NCBI GenBank assembly: GCA_018266895.1
Contig: JAFDZQ010000084.1
Location: forward strand, 1 to 34,041
Direction: 5' to 3'
Origin: Bacteroidota bacterium
GTDB taxonomy: Bacteria > Bacteroidota > Ignavibacteria > Tepidaquicellales > Tepidaquicellaceae
Length of the DNA: 34,041 nucleotides
Below are positions 16,125 to 24,955 of the stretch, in pieces (positions within the stretch are counted from its first letter, which is position 1; the number at the start of each line of letters is the position of its first letter). The notes below the pieces were generated by a model. That model worked only from the letters and a program-made list of their open reading frames with translations, had not been told where the DNA came from and ran no database searches. A program made the position numbers and the translations under genes.

Positions 16125-17576
16125 TTAATTACTCTGCGTATTCTGAACATTCCGGTTCTTCCTGTTCCAGAAAAGATAAAACGGTATTCCGCTCAGGACA
16201 AGTATAAGTCCTATGCCGGCATCTCTCGGATTTTGTATGATAGTGACGATTACAAGCGTTATGCAGAACAATACAAATATAAACGGAACCACCGGATAAC
16301 CCATTGCTCTATAAGGTCTGTGGGCTTCTTTCATTTTCTTTCTGAGTATGAATACGCCGAAAGCTCCGGCTCCGTAAAAAATAAACGAAGCGAAAATAAG
16401 CATGTCCGTAAGCTGATCAAATGTTCCCGACAGCACAAGCGCCGATGCCCACAATCCCTGCATAAGCAACGAAGTATAAGGTGTTTTGAATTTCGGGTGA
16501 ACATTCCCTGCAGATTTGAAAAATAAATTGTCACGCGACATAGCAAAATAAATCCGCGATGATGCGAGTATTGTGCCGTTAGTGGTTCCGAATGTTGATA
16601 TCATTATCAGTATTGAAATGAAAAAAGCACCCCCGTTTCCGATGAATTTTCTTAAAACTTCCACTGCAATGATCGTGTTTTCCTTATTGGCTATTTCTAT
16701 GATCTCATTCACCGGCATTACATACAGATATACAAAATTTGTCAGAAGGTATATTGCCATTACGACACCCACTCCGGTAAATAATGCAAGAGGAATATTG
16801 CGTTTGGGATTTTTTATTTCACCTCCGAGATAACCGATGTTGTTCCATCCGTCATAAGCCCAGAAAGCTCCCAGCATTGCGGCAAACATCGCCCCGAATA
16901 ATCCGAGAGATGAATCGTAACTTGCAGTTGCGCTCTGTCCTATTGGTCCTATGTTTGCAGCCGAACCTCCGCTGACAGTTAATCCTAAAACTATTATGAT
17001 AAGTATTCCGATCACTTTTAAAGTCGTAAACAAATTGCTTATGAATCCCCCGAAAATCACTCCGAGATAATTTGCGGCAGTAAGAAAAATAATCGTTAGA
17101 ATGGTAAGTCCTTTTACACCGAAACTGTTTAACGGATAAAATATTCCGAACAGGCTTATCTTCTCCATTGCATCGCTTAAATGAGGAAGCGGAATTACTG
17201 CATTTACTGATTCAGCAAAAACATAAGCTATAGATGCTATAGAAGCTGACTGTATCACTGAAAAGCAAGACCATCCGTAAATAAATGCAAATGCCTTTCC
17301 GTACATTTCCTTGAAATAAATATACTGGCCTCCCGGAGCCGCTATCATTCCCGCAATCTCAGCGTTTGTCGCTGCGCCGATCAGAGTTACAACTCCCGCT
17401 ATGACCCAGCATAATAAAAGCAGTCCTCCAGACTGCAGATCAACTGCCATCGGAGCCGCTTTCTTGAATATTCCCGATCCTATCATCGAACTTACGACAA
17501 TAAGAATCGCCGTATAAAGTCCGAGCTTTGTCAGCAGACCGCTGGAATGAACTTCATGAGAATGTTTATCACTCAT
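16125..17576 (-). CDS. APC-superfamily amino acid permease
   Basis: Inner-membrane transporter of 483 aa with about 12 hydrophobic segments. The first helix carries the substrate-binding signature GSGIF (33-37), preceded by SSMI, and the second segment ends with the PGGQYIYFKEMYG stretch typical of the LAT/SteT-like branch of amino acid-polyamine-organocation transporters. The C-terminus is hydrophilic and Asn-rich. It is the last gene of a four-gene - strand run, 44 bp after the ATP-type phosphofructokinase. Substrate unknown; exchange of neutral amino acids would be typical for the branch. Confidence 0.85.
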   Translation of the reverse strand: MSDKHSHEVHSSGLLTKLGLYTAILIVVSSMIGSGIFKKAAPMAVDLQSGGLLLLCWVIAGVVTLIGAATNAEIAGMIAAPGGQYIYFKEMYGKAFAFIYGWSCFSVIQSASIASIAYVFAESVNAVIPLPHLSDAMEKISLFGIFYPLNSFGVKGLTILTIIFLTAANYLGVIFGGFISNLFTTLKVIGILIIIVLGLTVSGGSAANIGPIGQSATASYDSSLGLFGAMFAAMLGAFWAYDGWNNIGYLGGEIKNPKRNIPLALFTGVGVVMAIYLLTNFVYLYVMPVNEIIEIANKENTIIAVEVLRKFIGNGGAFFISILIMISTFGTTNGTILASSRIYFAMSRDNLFFKSAGNVHPKFKTPYTSLLMQGLWASALVLSGTFDQLTDMLIFASFIFYGAGAFGVFILRKKMKEAHRPYRAMGYPVVPFIFVLFCITLVIVTIIQNPRDAGIGLILVLSGIPFYLFWNRKNRNVQNTQSN

Positions 17577-17620
17577 ATGTATTTTTAATTTTTCCGAAAA
17601 CGATAAAAAATATAACTGAT

Positions 17621-18652
17621 TTATTTAAAAAATACCTGAGCAACTTTATAAATATCCAGATCAACTGTCTTAAGTTTGCTTATGGCTTTTTTAATTGTTA
17701 TGTCAGTAATTTCATTGCCCTGTAAGGCGCACATTCTTCCGAATTTTCCTGAATTGATCATTCCAACCGCATATACACCGAGCCGTGTCCCGAGTATCCT
17801 GTCAAAGGAAGACGGTATTCCGCCTCTCTGAACATATCCCAGAATAGTCGACCGGGTTTCAAATCCGGTGCGTTTTTCAATTTCCTCAGCCAGATAAGTG
17901 CTGATGCCTCCGAGACGCTCTCTTCCGAAATCATCCAGCTTCTTTCCCGTAGATGTTTTTGATATTTCAAGTTCCTCAAAAGATGCGCCTTCGGCAATTA
18001 CTATTATCGAAAAAAGTTTTCCGCGCTTATATCTGCTTTTTAAAACTTCAAGAACATCATCAACTTTTATTTTCTTTTCAGGAATGATGACAACATCTGC
18101 TCCGCCGGCAATTCCGCTGTAAAGCGCTATCCATCCTGCATGCCTTCCCATTACTTCAAGTATCATTATCCTGTGATGTGATTCGGCTGTTGTATGAAGC
18201 CGGTCAATTGCTTCAGTTGCAATTCCTACAGCCGTATCAAAGCCGAAAGAATAATCCGTTCCGTAAATATCATTGTCTATTGTCTTCGGAACTCCGACAA
18301 CATTTATGCCTGCTTCATGTGCCGACTGAGCAATATGCATAGAACCTTCACCGCCTATTGCAATTAAAGCATCAAATCCTTCTTTTGATATTTTATGCAG
18401 AAGTGTGTCTTTACCTTCTTTTTCCTGAAAGGGACTGAAACGGGATGTTCCTAAAATAGTCCCGCCGCGGTTTATTATTCCTGCAACTGAAGAAAGATTC
18501 AATTGAATATAACTCTCATCAAAAATTCCCTTCCATCCGTTTTTTATTCCGATAGTCTCAAACTTCATCTGATCACTTTTTCTTACGATAGCTCTTATGA
18601 CAGCGTTAAGCCCGGGACAGTCTCCTCCGCTTGTTAATATTCCTATTTTCAT
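17621..18652 (-). CDS. pfkA: 6-phosphofructokinase, ATP-type signature (mixed-substrate clade)
   Basis: Glycolytic enzyme of 343 aa that phosphorylates fructose 6-phosphate to the 1,6-bisphosphate. The N-terminal nucleotide loop is TSGGDCPGLNAVIR (7-20). The donor-site motif is GGEGS (100-104), with glycine where PPi enzymes have aspartate, pointing to ATP. The catalytic loop is PKTIDND (122-128): its lysine is the residue seen in PPi enzymes and in the mixed-substrate clade that includes actinobacterial ATP-dependent enzymes. The glutamate at 102 replaces the usual aspartate of GGDGS. MGRHAGWIAL and a GYVQRGG loop complete the active site. It lies 30 bp downstream of the PPi-type paralogue. 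ATP is the likelier donor, but the mix of signatures leaves PPi possible. Confidence 0.85.
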   Translation of the reverse strand: MKIGILTSGGDCPGLNAVIRAIVRKSDQMKFETIGIKNGWKGIFDESYIQLNLSSVAGIINRGGTILGTSRFSPFQEKEGKDTLLHKISKEGFDALIAIGGEGSMHIAQSAHEAGINVVGVPKTIDNDIYGTDYSFGFDTAVGIATEAIDRLHTTAESHHRIMILEVMGRHAGWIALYSGIAGGADVVIIPEKKIKVDDVLEVLKSRYKRGKLFSIIVIAEGASFEELEISKTSTGKKLDDFGRERLGGISTYLAEEIEKRTGFETRSTILGYVQRGGIPSSFDRILGTRLGVYAVGMINSGKFGRMCALQGNEITDITIKKAISKLKTVDLDIYKVAQVFFK

Positions 18653-18682
18653 TCAGTTGATTTGATTATACAAATAATCTTT

Positions 18683-19987
18683 TCAGGAAATTATGTCCTG
18701 ATTTGACAAATCTCTTACGGGCGGATCATTAATGAGATATTTAAATTTCTCGATGAAGTCATCCGTTTTCATATTTCCGATAAGCGCTAACCTTGCAATA
18801 TTTTTTACTTCATCAAAGTCCCCGGCTTCAAGTCTTATCATATATTTTCTCGCGACCTGATAACTGTCAGAATCAACATCCACTTCCCTTGTGCTTATTC
18901 TGCCGTCAGCATTGATTATGTCTTCAAATCTTACCGGTATCAGATGACCTTTATCAACGGTGACTATCGCACCGGAATTTCCGTCAAGCAGATATCTGAC
19001 TGCAGCATAACCGAGATCCTGTGTGTATTCACAGTCAAATGGAATTGGCGAAGCGCATCTGAGTTCGTAACCGATGTCTTTATTCACTATCGTAACATTA
19101 ATTCCTCTTTCCCGGAGTCTTCTTCTCACCTCGTCTTTGGTGATTCTTCCGATATCAACTTCCGATAATCTTATGTTTCCGTGCAGGTCCTTTTCAAGAT
19201 TCACATAAGGATGCTTCATCAGATCTTCCTGATCTATTCTTGTGATTATTCCTTCTGCTAGAATTGCCACACCGTAAGGATTTCCCTGAGCCATTCTTTT
19301 AATAATGGATGCTTCGAGTATGTCACAGACGGTTTCAAATCTTATTGTCCTGTCCCGGAATTCTTCGCCGATAATCGTAAGAGTGGCTCCGGCAGCTTTT
19401 CCTATGCCGAGCGCGAGATGTCCGGCTTTGCGTCCCATTGACACAATGTAATACCAGCGCCGAGTAGTTGCTGCATCCATCATTATTGACTGCACAATGC
19501 GAAACCCGAAATCCCGCGCCGTCTGATATCCGAATGTAGGCATGTTTCCCGGAAGAGGAAGATCATTGTCAATTGTTTTCGGGATATGGGCGACCTGTAT
19601 CTGTCCTTTTGCAAGCTGATCTATTTTGTATCCGCTTGTTGCAGTGTCATCGCCGCCGATCGTTACAAGATAATCAACAGACAGCTGTGTCAGAGCTTTA
19701 AGCGTAGCTTCAAGCATTTCCTGGCTTTTTGCCGGATTGACTCTGGATGTATGCAGTATGCTTCCTCCGTCGAAATGAATTCTTGATACATCATCTATTC
19801 TTAATTCAATTATATGGCTTGAATCACCTCTGCTTAAATATTCAAATCCGTCATATATTCCGATCACATTAAGTCCTGAATTGACCGCTTCGATCGTAAT
19901 GGATCTTATGACTCCGTTAATTCCGGGAGCAGGTCCGCCGCCGACAAGTATGGCAAGTGTTTTTTTACGGTAATGTTCTTCTTTCAT
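18683..19987 (-). CDS. pfp: Pyrophosphate-type phosphofructokinase
   Basis: A 434-aa phosphofructokinase-family protein carrying both residues that define PPi as donor: GGDDT (111-115), with aspartate at the second donor position, and PKTIDND (136-142), with lysine. The P-loop-like start is LVGGGPAPGINGVIRS (14-29), and MGRKAGHLALGIGKAAGA supplies the conserved catalytic helix. PPi-dependent enzymes interconvert fructose 6-phosphate and fructose 1,6-bisphosphate reversibly, so one gene can serve glycolysis and gluconeogenesis. It is longer than ATP enzymes (about 320-340 aa), as PPi types often are. It starts 36 bp after the stop of the spermidine-synthase-like gene and is followed 30 bp later by the ATP-type gene. 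Confidence 0.87.
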   Translation of the reverse strand: MKEEHYRKKTLAILVGGGPAPGINGVIRSITIEAVNSGLNVIGIYDGFEYLSRGDSSHIIELRIDDVSRIHFDGGSILHTSRVNPAKSQEMLEATLKALTQLSVDYLVTIGGDDTATSGYKIDQLAKGQIQVAHIPKTIDNDLPLPGNMPTFGYQTARDFGFRIVQSIMMDAATTRRWYYIVSMGRKAGHLALGIGKAAGATLTIIGEEFRDRTIRFETVCDILEASIIKRMAQGNPYGVAILAEGIITRIDQEDLMKHPYVNLEKDLHGNIRLSEVDIGRITKDEVRRRLRERGINVTIVNKDIGYELRCASPIPFDCEYTQDLGYAAVRYLLDGNSGAIVTVDKGHLIPVRFEDIINADGRISTREVDVDSDSYQVARKYMIRLEAGDFDEVKNIARLALIGNMKTDDFIEKFKYLINDPPVRDLSNQDIIS

Positions 19988-20023
19988 ATATTTAATTAAT
20001 TTAATTTACTTCGAACTGAAATT

Positions 20024-22465
20024 TCATACAGTGCTGATCTTTCTGTGTCTGCTTAATGCAAGCAGCATTGCAATAATATAAATGAATGCCGCTAAAATAA
20101 ATACAAACTTAAAGCCCATTATCATTGCGAGTATTATTGCAGAGACTGTTCCTATTACCGAAAAGAATCCGTTCACAGCCCAGGCAAAGGATGTGAATCT
20201 CTTTTCTCCGGGAAGTATCATGGAAATTCCAAGAGGAAAAGGCATCCCGAGAAAAAATCCTAGAGGCAGTATTATTAGTACGGATAAAATTATTCTCCAT
20301 TGCAGATCCATTCTCACAAAATACTCATAAAGGAACGGATGTAAAAATGCGATTGCCAGAATAAGCGCTGCAATTATTCCGAAGACAAGATAAAGTTTTT
20401 TAATGCCGCTTCCGAAAATTTTACCGGAAAAAAAACTCCCGGCTCCCGAACTTACAAGCATTGTCGAAACTACAGTAAGCAGTGTAATTGACGGCTGACC
20501 GAGGAATAATGTGAACTTCTGTACAAGACATATCTGAAGAATTATGTATCCGAATCCAAGGCATGCGAAGTAAAATAAATATTTTCTGTCAGCGGAATAT
20601 TCTCCCTGAGATTTGCTGCTTTTGTCTTCCTTTCTGAAAAGTTTCAGCGGCAAAAGAATGAATAATCCCGCGGCTAAAACACATTGTATGAAAATAGCAA
20701 TTAGAGTTGTCTCTGCAACCGGTTTATCCTTCAATGCCAGTATGGCTTTGTCATCCTGAGAGAAAGTTTCCTTTATTCCCTTAATTGTCAGATTCCCGAA
20801 TCCGATGTTCTGATCAAAGAACGGCTTGTCATCTGTTGCCGGCTTAAGTGATGCATCGGACGAGTAAATGTCTTCGGGTTTGACGGATTCTGCAAGCTCT
20901 TTGTAAATGCTCTGCTGAGTTGTCAGCGGATCATACAGAATATCCATGTTAAGCGAACTTGATTCAGCCCTTATGTCAATTATCTCTTCGTCAGTGAATC
21001 CGTTCTTTTTATAAATCACACCTGCAAGAAAACTTTTATCTCCTTCGAATTCATTCGGCGGTCTTCTGAATATAATGAAGTTTTTCCTGCTGTCCTCTGA
21101 TCCCAGACTGTTTTCCAGACGCGCCTGTTTCAGCGTGTTTATCAGTTTCGGAATCTGAGTCTCGGGTCTTGAAATAAAAAGTATTCCGTCTTTTTCAAGA
21201 TGGTTCAGATAATCCTTTACTGCTTCCTTTGTAAGAATATAATTTTCAACCATGCTCATCGCGCCGCTTGAAACTGCAGATGAGGAAATAGTGTGTGCTG
21301 AAACTATCACATCGTATGTAATTCTCTTCGATGAAAGCACAGACCGCGCATCATCGGTAATGAGTTTCACTCTTTTATTGTCCTTTATCAGAGGTCCGGT
21401 CCAGTATGAAAGATCTCTTTTTATAAGATCATTCAGGATTCCGTTAATCTCTACTGCCGTTATGCTCTTTGCATTATGATAAAGTCCAGTAAGAATCTCT
21501 CCGCCGCCTGCCGATCCGATTATAAAAACTTTTTCCGCAGAGTCTTTAAGCGCAAAAGCAAGATTAGAAGCATCTGCAGGTTTTGTTTTAAGAGGAAATG
21601 ATTTTACATTCGGTATGTTTGTCGTGGCATTTCCGGCATCTATTACGGCGAGATAAATGTCATAACCGTCGGCAGCTTTTTCCTCATCCTTCATTACATC
21701 GATCTTTGAAAATGTGTTCCAGTCAGTCCGCACTTTTAGATCAGGTCTTTCCTTTATATAATTTCCGTAAATTTTATTCGCAGTAACATTTACCGGAAAC
21801 CTGTTGTCCCTGTCTATCATATATGTAAAGCTCAGACCGCAGAGGACTGCCGAAAGGATCACAAGATTTTTGTATTTCTCAAATCCGAAAACCATAGCAG
21901 CGAGAAATCCGAATGCAGCCACGAAAATTATTCCGCCGTTGCCGCCTGCTGCCGGAATGATTAATACGAATGCAAGACAGGCAAGACCGGCTCCGGTCAG
22001 ATCAAAGAAGTAAAGTTTTGAAACACTGTTTTTAAATACTGAAAGCAGAATCGTTATTATTAATCCCGCAAAGAAAAACGGAATGGTGATGAGCAGATAA
22101 TATAATGGCAGGTATAAAAACTGTACCGGATCTGTCAGCAGACTGAAAGGATCAAAAGGAATTTTATTCATCAGCAGAAAGCAGACTATCACGCTTGTTC
22201 CGTAAAGCAGGGCAAGAATTGTCAGAAGTTTATCAGTTTCCGTTTCATTCAGTTTTTTACTGACTGAATAAACAACACCGCTTATTCCGAATCCGAGCAG
22301 CGCAACGCTGATAATCATAAATGCAAAGTGATACCATAGCGCAACCGACAACACTCTTGTCAGCGTGAATTCCAGCAGAAGAGTTGAAAGCGCTATTAAA
22401 AATATCCCTGTGTAATGAGAAGATTTTATTTTTTCGGAACGAACAGAAGAATTATTTAATAACAT
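20024..22465 (-). CDS. Spermidine synthase-like multi-pass membrane protein
   Basis: An 813-aa protein built of an N-terminal membrane block (about 17-215, six or seven hydrophobic segments), a soluble Rossmann methyltransferase/SpeE-like domain (about 225-480) and a C-terminal membrane block (about 580-805). The soluble domain has a glycine-rich loop, IIGSAGGGEILTGL (315-328), the acidic E339 that would hold a ribose, and the DDAR pair (371-374). It lacks the catalytic aspartate of aminopropyltransferases: where DSSDP-like residues are expected the sequence reads VSAHTISSSAV (388-398). It is therefore probably not a true spermidine synthase. Fused membrane/SpeE-like proteins are widespread and poorly understood. 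It is first in the operon that encodes the phosphofructokinases and permease. Confidence 0.78.
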   Translation of the reverse strand: MLLNNSSVRSEKIKSSHYTGIFLIALSTLLLEFTLTRVLSVALWYHFAFMIISVALLGFGISGVVYSVSKKLNETETDKLLTILALLYGTSVIVCFLLMNKIPFDPFSLLTDPVQFLYLPLYYLLITIPFFFAGLIITILLSVFKNSVSKLYFFDLTGAGLACLAFVLIIPAAGGNGGIIFVAAFGFLAAMVFGFEKYKNLVILSAVLCGLSFTYMIDRDNRFPVNVTANKIYGNYIKERPDLKVRTDWNTFSKIDVMKDEEKAADGYDIYLAVIDAGNATTNIPNVKSFPLKTKPADASNLAFALKDSAEKVFIIGSAGGGEILTGLYHNAKSITAVEINGILNDLIKRDLSYWTGPLIKDNKRVKLITDDARSVLSSKRITYDVIVSAHTISSSAVSSGAMSMVENYILTKEAVKDYLNHLEKDGILFISRPETQIPKLINTLKQARLENSLGSEDSRKNFIIFRRPPNEFEGDKSFLAGVIYKKNGFTDEEIIDIRAESSSLNMDILYDPLTTQQSIYKELAESVKPEDIYSSDASLKPATDDKPFFDQNIGFGNLTIKGIKETFSQDDKAILALKDKPVAETTLIAIFIQCVLAAGLFILLPLKLFRKEDKSSKSQGEYSADRKYLFYFACLGFGYIILQICLVQKFTLFLGQPSITLLTVVSTMLVSSGAGSFFSGKIFGSGIKKLYLVFGIIAALILAIAFLHPFLYEYFVRMDLQWRIILSVLIILPLGFFLGMPFPLGISMILPGEKRFTSFAWAVNGFFSVIGTVSAIILAMIMGFKFVFILAAFIYIIAMLLALSRHRKISTV

Positions 22466-22595
22466 TAATAATCAGTTTTGATTTTAAATACTGGCTTTAG
22501 TATTCAGCTTTGTTTATGTCTGTAATTTCGACATTCAGATTAATTACCTGAAAGAAATGATACATGATTAAAGTTTTCGGCTGATTCAATAGATT

Positions 22596-23423
22596 TCATA
22601 TAAATTTTTTTGAAATATCAGAAATTTCTTTTAGCTGCTTCAGCAATTCTTCCATCTTGTCTAACTTTATCATGCTGCCGGCATCGCTCAGCGCTTTTTT
22701 GGGTTCGGGATGCGTTTCAATAAAAAACCCGTCAACTCCTACAGCCGCTGCAGCTCTTGCAAGATGCGGAATGAATTCCGGTGTTCCCCCGCTTACTCCT
22801 TTATCTTTTGAAGGCATCTGTATGGAATGAGTAGCATCGAATATCACGGGATAACCGGAACTTCGCATAATTACAAGACTTCTCATGTCCACAACAAGGT
22901 TATTGTATCCGAATGTTGTTCCCCTTTCAGTTAAAAATATTTTTTTATTTCCTGTTGCAGCAACTTTCTCCACCTGATATTTCATGTCATCGGGAGCAAG
23001 GAACTGTCCTTTCTTAATATTTACTATTCTTCCGCTTTCTCCGGCTGCTTCGAGAAGCTCTGTCTGTCTCGAGAGAAACGCCGGTATCTGAAGCACGTCA
23101 GCGACTTCAGCTGCGATCTCAACTTCAATCTCCGAGTGTATGTCAGTCAGTATCGGCACTCCGAATTCTTTCTTAATATCTGAAAGTATCTGCAGTGACT
23201 TTTCAATGCCTATCGTCCTGAATGATCCTGAAGAAGTCCTGTTGGCTTTTATGTATGAAGATTTGTAAATAAAAGGGATTTTCAGTTTATCCGTAATTTC
23301 TTTCAGTGTTTCACAGGTCCGGAAAGCTATTGACCTCGTTTCGACTACACAGGGACCCGAGATTAAAAGAAAGTTTGAAAGGTTTTTTAATTTTAATTCT
23401 TTATTTAGATAAGAAGGAAGCAT
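22596..23423 (-). CDS. kdsA: 3-deoxy-8-phosphooctulonate synthase (KDO-8-P synthase), metal-dependent type
   Basis: Cytoplasmic enzyme joining arabinose 5-phosphate and phosphoenolpyruvate into KDO 8-phosphate, the precursor of lipopolysaccharide inner core. At 275 aa it has normal length. I place the start at the ATG at 23423, one base after the trmH stop; in-frame ATGs further upstream would overlap trmH by up to 65 bp. Family motifs are SGPCVVE (22-28), YKSSYIKANR, ILTDIH, PAFLSRQT, KKGQFLAP, ERGTTFGYNNLVVDMR, FDATHS and ETHPEP. C25 occupies the position that binds metal in class II enzymes (Aquifex type), where the E. coli enzyme has asparagine. The gene supports an LPS-bearing outer membrane. 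Confidence 0.92.
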   Translation of the reverse strand: MLPSYLNKELKLKNLSNFLLISGPCVVETRSIAFRTCETLKEITDKLKIPFIYKSSYIKANRTSSGSFRTIGIEKSLQILSDIKKEFGVPILTDIHSEIEVEIAAEVADVLQIPAFLSRQTELLEAAGESGRIVNIKKGQFLAPDDMKYQVEKVAATGNKKIFLTERGTTFGYNNLVVDMRSLVIMRSSGYPVIFDATHSIQMPSKDKGVSGGTPEFIPHLARAAAAVGVDGFFIETHPEPKKALSDAGSMIKLDKMEELLKQLKEISDISKKFI

Positions 23424-23424
23424 T

Positions 23425-24054
23425 TTATTTGTTTGTGTAAGTTTTAAGTTTTTCATATAATTCGTCTTTTGAGTATTTGCTTTTATCATACATTCCTTTG
23501 ATCTCCCTCTGCCTCAATGCCTCATAAACGCAAACTGCAACTGAGACTGATACATTCAGGGACTGAACCATACCGTACATCGGAATTGTAAAAGTCTTAT
23601 CGCAAAGCTCTAAAACTTCTTCCGAAACTCCCGTATGTTCATTTCCAAAAACCAGAGCAGTCCTTTTTGAAAGTTCAAGTTCATACAGAGAAATGTTTTT
23701 TCTGTCTTCGCCGATATGAGAAGAATATATTCTGTATTTCAGGTTTTTCAGTACTTTAAAACAATCGGCTGCATTCGAATATCTTTCCAATTCGATCCAT
23801 TTTTTCGCACTGCCGGAGGAGATCCTTCCTATTTTAGGAAATTTATTCGTATTGTATATAAGATAAATCCTGTCAATTCCTACCGCATCTGCGCTTCTCA
23901 GTATCGCGCTGACATTGTGAGGATCATGAATGTTTTCAAGAACTATTGTCAGATATTTCTGTCTTTTTGTAACTACAGCAGTTATCTTTTGAAATCTTTC
24001 TGGAGTCAAGCGTGTTTGGAGTTTTAAATCAAAAATTATATATTTAACTTTCAT
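23425..24054 (-). CDS. trmH: TrmH-family RNA 2'-O-methyltransferase (tRNA Gm18 type)
   Basis: A 209-aa SPOUT methyltransferase with the three knot motifs clearly present: NVSAILRSADAVG (47-59), LVFGNEHTGVSEE (134-146) and IPMYGMVQSLNVSVSVAV (157-174). The N-terminal LTPERFQKI and C-terminal EALRQREIKGMY match tRNA (guanosine-18) methyltransferases. The ATG at 24054 adds 15 residues to the family's usual start; a TTG at 24009 would begin exactly at TPERF and leave 70 bp instead of 25 bp to the divergent neighbour, so I consider it a serious alternative. Its stop lies one base before the preferred kdsA start, implying coupled translation. Confidence 0.88.
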   Translation of the reverse strand: MKVKYIIFDLKLQTRLTPERFQKITAVVTKRQKYLTIVLENIHDPHNVSAILRSADAVGIDRIYLIYNTNKFPKIGRISSGSAKKWIELERYSNAADCFKVLKNLKYRIYSSHIGEDRKNISLYELELSKRTALVFGNEHTGVSEEVLELCDKTFTIPMYGMVQSLNVSVSVAVCVYEALRQREIKGMYDKSKYSKDELYEKLKTYTNK

Positions 24055-24079
24055 TAAACAATTAACAAATAAGACTATT

Positions 24080-24724
24080 ATGAAAAAGATGAATTTTTCA
24101 CTTCTGTTGGTTTTTATAATTTCATTTTCATTTTCTAACCTTTCTTATTCACAGATAAAAGATAATTTTCAGAAAAAAGAAACCAGAAACAACTGGGGTT
24201 TCGGATTTGTTTATTCAGAGAACGGATTCGGATTGTCATCAAGTTTGTATGCTCCTGTAAACAGGAATACTGACTTTTATCTTAACCTCCATATCTCCGG
24301 TGTTTCGGATTCAAGGGAAATAACCAGATATGATATTTACGGAAACTCCGTTGTAGTGGGAAAAGTAAACAGGGTCTATATGATGCCCCTGAGCATAGGT
24401 CTGATCAGGGAACTTTTCAAGGATGAAATTGAAGGAAGTTTCAAACCTTCGGTTAGTTTAGGCGTTGCACCCGCCCTTGTTATGTTCAATCCCTATGACA
24501 GAAGTTTTTTCAATGCACTGGCTTATACAAAAACAAAGTTCGCAGTCGGTCCTTACGCGGGAATCGGAATAAATTACAGACAAAGCAAAAGCACTTCTCT
24601 GAGTGTGAATTTAAGTTATTATTATTTGCCTATACTGGGTAGCGGAGTAGAAAGCATAAAGAACAGTGAAATCAAAAATGTCGGAGGTCTGCAGCTTTCT
24701 TTCGGACTGAATTTTTTGAAATGA
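24080..24724 (+). CDS. Predicted outer-membrane beta-barrel protein of unknown function
   Basis: Exported 214-aa protein. A signal peptide spans about residues 1-24 (cut near SYS/QIK). The mature part has the alternating polar/aromatic pattern and glycine-rich turns of a small outer-membrane barrel: WGFGFVYSENGFGLSSSLYA, NTDFYLNLHISGVS, VGPYAGIGINYRQ, SLSVNLSYYYLPILGSG, ending with a strand LQLSFGLNFLK close to a C-terminal aromatic residue. I do not recognise the family. It is divergent from trmH and converges on ccdA. Confidence 0.7.
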   Translation: MKKMNFSLLLVFIISFSFSNLSYSQIKDNFQKKETRNNWGFGFVYSENGFGLSSSLYAPVNRNTDFYLNLHISGVSDSREITRYDIYGNSVVVGKVNRVYMMPLSIGLIRELFKDEIEGSFKPSVSLGVAPALVMFNPYDRSFFNALAYTKTKFAVGPYAGIGINYRQSKSTSLSVNLSYYYLPILGSGVESIKNSEIKNVGGLQLSFGLNFLK

Positions 24725-24830
24725 TGCTGATTCGCTCAATGGTTTTTTATATGTTGCCGTTTTTTAAATCCAAATTTAATACTGTATTAATCACTTAAGT
24801 TGACCGCTTCAAGATTGAAAACAAGAAATT

Positions 24831-24909
24831 GCCACTAATTTTACTAATAAGACACGAATTTTAAATTGTATTTTTAGTATAATTGGTGTGTATTTGTGTA
24901 ATTTATGGC
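24831..24909. repeat. Long imperfect inverted repeat, CACTAAT/ACACGAATT type
   Basis: The left arm 24831-24862 begins GCCACTAATTTTACTAATAA and continues with GACACGAATTTT. The right arm, about 24881-24909 (AATTGGTGTGTATTTGTGTA then ATTTATGGC), is an imperfect inverted copy. The element lies between the convergent outer-membrane protein gene and ccdA, the same setting as the element at 9738-9842. Confidence 0.5.
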
Positions 24910-24955
24910 GGAAAACGATCTTAAAAGATTAAAGAGTTCGTCAGTAGTTAATAAT

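Noticed and set aside
16098-16526. 142-aa ORF on the + strand over the permease gene
   Set aside because: Arg/Tyr/Ser-rich antisense frame fully inside the permease coding sequence.
20024-22465. True spermidine synthase
   Set aside because: The glycine-rich loop and DDAR pair are present but the catalytic aspartate motif is missing and the domain is embedded between two membrane blocks.
22466-22595. AATACT-GGCTTT-AGTATT inverted repeat before the phosphofructokinase operon as an operator
   Set aside because: Arms are only 6 bp and AT-rich, and there is no second copy, so it is not distinguishable from chance.
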